Part shown: one piece after another, positions 6,050 through 8,277 of the stretch
Layout of the letters: every line of letters starts with the position of its first letter
How positions within the stretch are numbered: the first letter of the stretch is position 1
Source: Candidatus Hydrothermarchaeota archaeon
GTDB lineage: Archaea > Hydrothermarchaeota > Hydrothermarchaeia > Hydrothermarchaeales > WAQR01
Assembly (NCBI GenBank): GCA_015520145.1
Contig: WAQR01000156.1
Location: 1-8,277 of the forward strand
DNA length: 8,277 nucleotides
Reading direction: 5' to 3'
Program-made: the position numbers and the translations under genes
The notes under the pieces: generated by a model
Databases searched by the model: none
The model's input: only the letters and a program-made list of their open reading frames with translations
Told to the model about the DNA's origin: nothing

Positions 6050-6060
6050 TCCTCTTTTTA
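6050..6060 (-). promoter_or_regulatory. Possible TATA element of nac
   Basis: The minus strand is A/T-rich here (TTTAAAAAG and, just upstream, TTTAAATAAA). A start about 25 bp downstream would give a leader of roughly 40 nt, purine-rich and ending in GAGGTG. Several equally good A/T stretches exist between 6058 and 6090, so the exact box is uncertain; readthrough from the tRNA gene is also possible. Confidence 0.35.
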
Positions 6061-6090
6061 AATGAATTTATTTAAATGAATTTAAATGAA
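6058..6090. repeat. 10-bp unit TTTAAATGAA, three copies
   Basis: Copies at 6058-6067, 6071-6080 and 6081-6090, the first separated from the second by 3 bp. They lie immediately 3' of the tRNA-Gly gene and upstream of nac, and contribute the A/T-rich sequence of that spacer. Confidence 0.85.
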
Positions 6091-6091
6091 A

Positions 6092-6164
6092 TGCGGCCGC
6101 CGGGATTCGAACCCGGGTCACGTGCGTGGCAGGCACGAGTACTACCAGGCTATACTACAGCCGC
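6092..6164 (-). tRNA. tRNA-Gly, anticodon GCC
   Basis: A complete cloverleaf folds on the minus strand: acceptor GCGGCTG/CGGCCGC (one G-U pair), D stem GTAT/GTAC, anticodon stem CGTGC/GCACG with loop CTGCCAC (anticodon GCC, reading GGC and GGT), a 4-nt variable loop, T stem CCGGG/CCCGG with loop TTCGAAT, and discriminator A73. CCA is not encoded and no intron is present. G15 and C48 can form the Levitt pair, and G15 is the usual site of archaeosine, whose precursor is made by the QueC encoded nearby. Confidence 0.97.
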
Positions 6165-6196
6165 ATTGCGTTCTTTTTAGTTTGGTTCACTGTTCT

Positions 6197-6205
6197 AATA
6201 AAGTT
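6197..6205 (-). promoter_or_regulatory. Probable TATA box of tRNA-Gly
   Basis: The minus strand reads ACTTTATTA, centred about 37 bp before the mature 5' end. The expected transcript start is near 6175, giving a short 5' leader for RNase P to remove. Confidence 0.45.
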
Positions 6206-6254
6206 TTTGGAGAGATTGAACGGATGGTTCTGTCTATGTTTGTATATGTCTCTT

Positions 6255-6309
6255 GTCTAAGTCCTCTCTAAGTCCTGTCTAAGTCTCTCTGGTTTAACAG
6301 CTTAACAGC
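6255..6309. repeat. Short tandem repeats upstream of the glutamine amidotransferase gene
   Basis: An imperfect 11-bp unit of the form GTCTAAGTCCT occurs three times (6255-6265, 6266-6276, 6277-6287), followed shortly by an 8-bp pair TTAACAGC (6294-6301, 6302-6309) directly before the TATA box. The rest of the 181-bp spacer 6165-6345 holds only the two promoters. Confidence 0.85.
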
Positions 6310-6310
6310 A

Positions 6311-6320
6311 AAATATAAAA
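6311..6320 (+). promoter_or_regulatory. TATA box of the glutamine amidotransferase gene
   Basis: AAATATAAAA is a strong archaeal TATA match centred about 30 bp before the ATG at 6346. The transcript should start near 6342, so the mRNA is probably leaderless or nearly so; no Shine-Dalgarno site is seen next to the ATG. Confidence 0.65.
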
Positions 6321-6345
6321 ACCTCCTATGTAATAATAATGTTCC

Positions 6346-7068
6346 ATGAAATTCCTGGTCATCCAGCACGAGGCATGCGAACCCCTTGGTGCCTTTGAGA
6401 ACGGGCTTGAAGAGAGAGGCATCGAATACGAGTATGTGAGGCTCTTTGAAGAGGATGTGCCGGAAAATCTCGATGGTTATTCTGGTCTGATTATAATGGG
6501 AGGGCCGATGAACGTCTACCAGGAGGATGAATATCCGTTTTTGAGGGCTGAGGATGTCCTCATAAAGGAAGCACTCAAAAATAATCTCCCGATACTTGGT
6601 GTGTGCCTTGGTGCGCAGCTGATTGCAAAGGCTGCCGGCGCGCGGGTAAAAAAAGGCAGTAAAAAAGAGATTGGATGGTATAAGATTAGACTGACTGAAG
6701 AAGGGAAGAGAGACCCTGTATTTAGCATGTTTGAAGAGGAGTTTAGAGTGTTCCAGTGGCACGGCGATACCTTCGATATCCCTGACGGTGCGGTGAAACT
6801 TGCTGAAAACAGCCTTTATAACCAGGCATTCAGGATAAAAAATGCGTATGCACTCCAGTTCCATATCGAGGTGACTGAGGAGATAATAAAGGACTGGATG
6901 CGAAAGTATGATGAGGAAGTCAGATCGCTTAAAGGACAGATAGACCCAGAGGAGATCTTAAAAGATACCGGGAGATATATCGGGCAGTTGAACCGTCTTT
7001 CACATCAGTTTCTTTTGACCTGGATCGGACACTATTCGGCACTGCATGGCACTACACCCGGTAGATAG
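6346..7068 (+). CDS. Stand-alone class I glutamine amidotransferase, GMP-synthase-GATase-like, 240 aa
   Basis: Predicted to release ammonia from glutamine, or to act on a related gamma-glutamyl substrate. The triad of class I GATases is complete: the nucleophile C87 in the elbow GVCLGAQL, and H173 and E175 in LQFHIEVT. Other family marks are IIMGGPMNVYQEDEYPFL (49-66), KEIGWY (107-112) and FQWHGDTFDIP (136-146). This last pattern is typical of the free-standing COG0518 group, not of true GMP synthase subunit A. At 240 aa it is longer than archaeal GuaA-A (about 190 aa) because of a C-terminal extension of about 50 residues. The synthetase partner is unknown. The 3' end overlaps the convergent queC by 17 bp (7052-7068). 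QueC needs ammonia, so pairing is conceivable, but the opposite strands argue against an operon. Confidence 0.9.
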   Translation: MKFLVIQHEACEPLGAFENGLEERGIEYEYVRLFEEDVPENLDGYSGLIIMGGPMNVYQEDEYPFLRAEDVLIKEALKNNLPILGVCLGAQLIAKAAGARVKKGSKKEIGWYKIRLTEEGKRDPVFSMFEEEFRVFQWHGDTFDIPDGAVKLAENSLYNQAFRIKNAYALQFHIEVTEEIIKDWMRKYDEEVRSLKGQIDPEEILKDTGRYIGQLNRLSHQFLLTWIGHYSALHGTTPGR

Positions 7069-7801
7069 ATGGATCTGCCACACCTGCATCTTTGAAGGCG
7101 GCTTTCCTCCTCTTGCAATTGCTGCAAATGCCGCAGTGTACAGGCAGACCATTTTTAAACTTTCCCTTATTGCCTGAATAGCAACTGTATGTGTATTCCC
7201 ATTTTACCCCTAGTTTCTCTCCTCTCTTAATTATCTCTTCTTTTGTCATTGTTATAACAGGTGCAAATACCTCTATCTCGTCCTTTGCATGATAGCTAAG
7301 TATCGAGACCTCAAATAACCTGTTTAACTGGTCGACGAATTCAGGAGTATTGTCAGGCATAGGTACAGGGACCTCCCTCCTAAGCCCGAGGAATATGTCA
7401 GTCTTCTTGTCGTGGTAGATGAGGTCGTGTTCTGCAAATGCTGCTGCGATTGCAGCAATCAGGACATTCCTCGACGGTACCCACCACCATTTCATCCGCT
7501 CTATTGCCTTCTGCCTGTCACTCAGATCTCCGTCGTGCACCTTTGGGATTTTAGCGTTTTCATCTGTCAAAAATGACCCGCTAATCTCCTTGAGCCAGGG
7601 CAGGGAGATCTCTCTAAAATCCATACCTAAATCTTCCACGGTCTTCTTGATGCAAAATAACTCCTCTTTCCTTGCCCGATGTCCATAAGATACACTTAAG
7701 GCCAGGATGTCGTCATAGCCAAGTTCTTTTTTCATCATGTAACCTGTTGTAGTGCTCTCGACACCACCGCTAAAACAGAGGATTCCTGATTTGGATTTCA
7801 T
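7052..7801 (-). CDS. queC: 7-cyano-7-deazaguanine synthase QueC, 249 aa
   Basis: ATP-dependent enzyme that converts 7-carboxy-7-deazaguanine and ammonia to preQ0, which archaea insert at G15 of tRNA and convert to archaeosine. The N-terminal PP-loop is SGGVEST (11-17), with Glu where the family nearly always has Asp. Further marks are YGHR (39-42; usually YGQ), WVPSRNVLIAAIAAAFAE (107-124) and the archaeal substrate segment FLGLRREVPVPMPDNTPEF. The zinc site is C207 in YSCYSG with C223, C226 and C229 in HCGICSNC. A segment KGKFKNGLPV separates the first zinc cysteine from the rest and is longer than usual. The length is near normal. ATG 7801 has no Shine-Dalgarno site, and a TATA-like element at 7827-7836 suggests a leaderless mRNA. 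Other 7-deazaguanine genes (queD, queE, tgtA, arcS) are not in the window. Confidence 0.92.
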   Translation of the reverse strand: MKSKSGILCFSGGVESTTTGYMMKKELGYDDILALSVSYGHRARKEELFCIKKTVEDLGMDFREISLPWLKEISGSFLTDENAKIPKVHDGDLSDRQKAIERMKWWWVPSRNVLIAAIAAAFAEHDLIYHDKKTDIFLGLRREVPVPMPDNTPEFVDQLNRLFEVSILSYHAKDEIEVFAPVITMTKEEIIKRGEKLGVKWEYTYSCYSGNKGKFKNGLPVHCGICSNCKRRKAAFKDAGVADPSIYRV

Positions 7802-7826
7802 GGGTTAATAGATATGGAAATAAAGA

Positions 7827-7836
7827 AGATAAATCT
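7827..7836 (-). promoter_or_regulatory. Probable TATA box of queC
   Basis: The minus strand reads GATTTATCTT about 30 bp before the ATG at 7801; initiation near 7806 would make a leader of only a few nucleotides. Confidence 0.5.
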
Positions 7837-7846
7837 TTTGGATGCT

Positions 7847-7925
7847 CCAGATACCGCGCCAGATACACCGCGGATACACAGACACAAGAGACACGAAACT
7901 CACCCAAGAGACGCTAAGAGACGCT
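7847..7925. repeat. Cluster of short direct duplications between queC and the right-edge gene
   Basis: CCAGATAC-CGCG occurs at 7847-7858 and, with a 2-bp insertion, at 7859-7872; AAGAGACGCT is duplicated perfectly at 7906-7915 and 7916-7925. The intervening stretch is rich in ACAC/GAGACAC elements. No gene is seen in 7802-7937. Confidence 0.85.
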
Positions 7926-7937
7926 TACTCACCGCTT

Positions 7938-8276
7938 TTAGACTTGTTTTGGACTTACAACACATTTTTTTACATCTAAGATGCTGGTAATCGTACATAG
8001 CAACATGTAATCTACAGGGGTATAGGGTGTTTTACGGCTGTTTGCAACGAGGATGTCTTTTCTCTCCTCTGGTTTAAAATAGTTGTCGGCACACCCCTGT
8101 TCCATCATCCTTTTTATGCATTTTTGTTGCTGTGGTAAGTCACACCTGTCGCACCTGGTTCCTACAATATTCAGCCTCCCGAAGAGGTTCGCCAGCGGGT
8201 CGACGATATGTATTGTGGCATCGCCACTTAAGGTACAGTAGATTGTGTTATGATTAACCGGCGAGATCAGCTCTTC
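7938..8276 (-). CDS. Unrecognised cysteine-rich protein, C-terminal 112 residues, cut by window edge
   Basis: The minus strand is open from the right edge to a TAA at 7938-7940; the N terminus lies outside the window. Codon use matches the neighbours and the product reads like a real protein. A segment with THIVDP-like character (DATIHIVDPLANLFGRL) precedes a cysteine cluster RCDRCDLPQQQKC (C42, C45, C53 of the visible part) and C62. These are followed by YFKPEERKDILVANSRKTPY, then TPVDYMLLCTITSIL and a short tail. The CxxC-x7-C-x8-C spacing could hold an Fe-S cluster or zinc. A methanogenesis-marker-8/DUF2099-type protein is one possibility from memory, held at low confidence. It probably precedes queC in the same direction, but queC appears to have its own promoter. 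Confidence 0.7.
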   Translation of the reverse strand, partial: EELISPVNHNTIYCTLSGDATIHIVDPLANLFGRLNIVGTRCDRCDLPQQQKCIKRMMEQGCADNYFKPEERKDILVANSRKTPYTPVDYMLLCTITSILDVKKCVVSPKQV

Positions 8277-8277
8277 C

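Noticed and set aside
6268..6864. A 198-codon open frame on the minus strand
   Set aside because: It lies antisense to the glutamine amidotransferase gene, whose protein has a complete catalytic triad. The antisense product has no recognisable motif and no promoter or ribosome site at its start.
6346..7068. Annotation as GMP synthase subunit A (guaA)
   Set aside because: The C-terminal extension, the FQWHGDTFDIP pattern and the lack of a neighbouring ATP-pyrophosphatase GuaB-type subunit fit the free-standing amidotransferase group better. QueC is a different ATP pyrophosphatase.

Overview
The window looks like chromosomal DNA from an anaerobic euryarchaeon. The archaeal signs are a NAC homologue with a C-terminal UBA segment, TATA boxes about 25 bp upstream of very short leaders, Shine-Dalgarno sites of the GGTGA/GAGGTG type, a tRNA gene without encoded CCA, and an archaeal-type QueC. 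A B12-dependent (class II) ribonucleotide reductase and a 2[4Fe-4S] ferredoxin fit an anaerobe. A methanogen or ANME-like lineage is plausible but not proven by the sequence.

Layout, left to right: (1) nrdJ (-), cut by the left edge, with a small ferredoxin gene just upstream on the same strand; (2) ilvE (+), divergent from the ferredoxin, both with visible promoters; (3) a tight two-gene minus-strand unit, a DUF2096-like protein followed by an amidohydrolase whose 3' end appears frameshifted; (4) a compact plus-strand unit of two overlapping, unrecognised small proteins (42 and 49 aa) with its own TATA box, Shine-Dalgarno site and hairpin plus T-tract terminator; (5) mscS and nac (-), then tRNA-Gly(GCC) (-); (6) a stand-alone class I glutamine amidotransferase (+) that converges with and overlaps queC (-) by 17 bp; (7) the 3' end of an unrecognised cysteine-rich protein (-), cut by the right edge.

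Most genes are housekeeping: deoxynucleotide synthesis, branched-chain amino acid metabolism, nascent-chain handling, osmotic protection and 7-deazaguanine tRNA modification. QueC makes the preQ0 precursor of archaeosine, and the tRNA-Gly here carries G15, the archaeosine site, although that is true of most archaeal tRNAs. No phage, insertion sequence, CRISPR or defence genes are visible. The least explained parts are the small-protein unit at 4031-4393, the right-edge Cys-rich protein, the apparent frameshift near 2673, and short tandem duplications that recur in most intergenic spacers and once inside a coding region.
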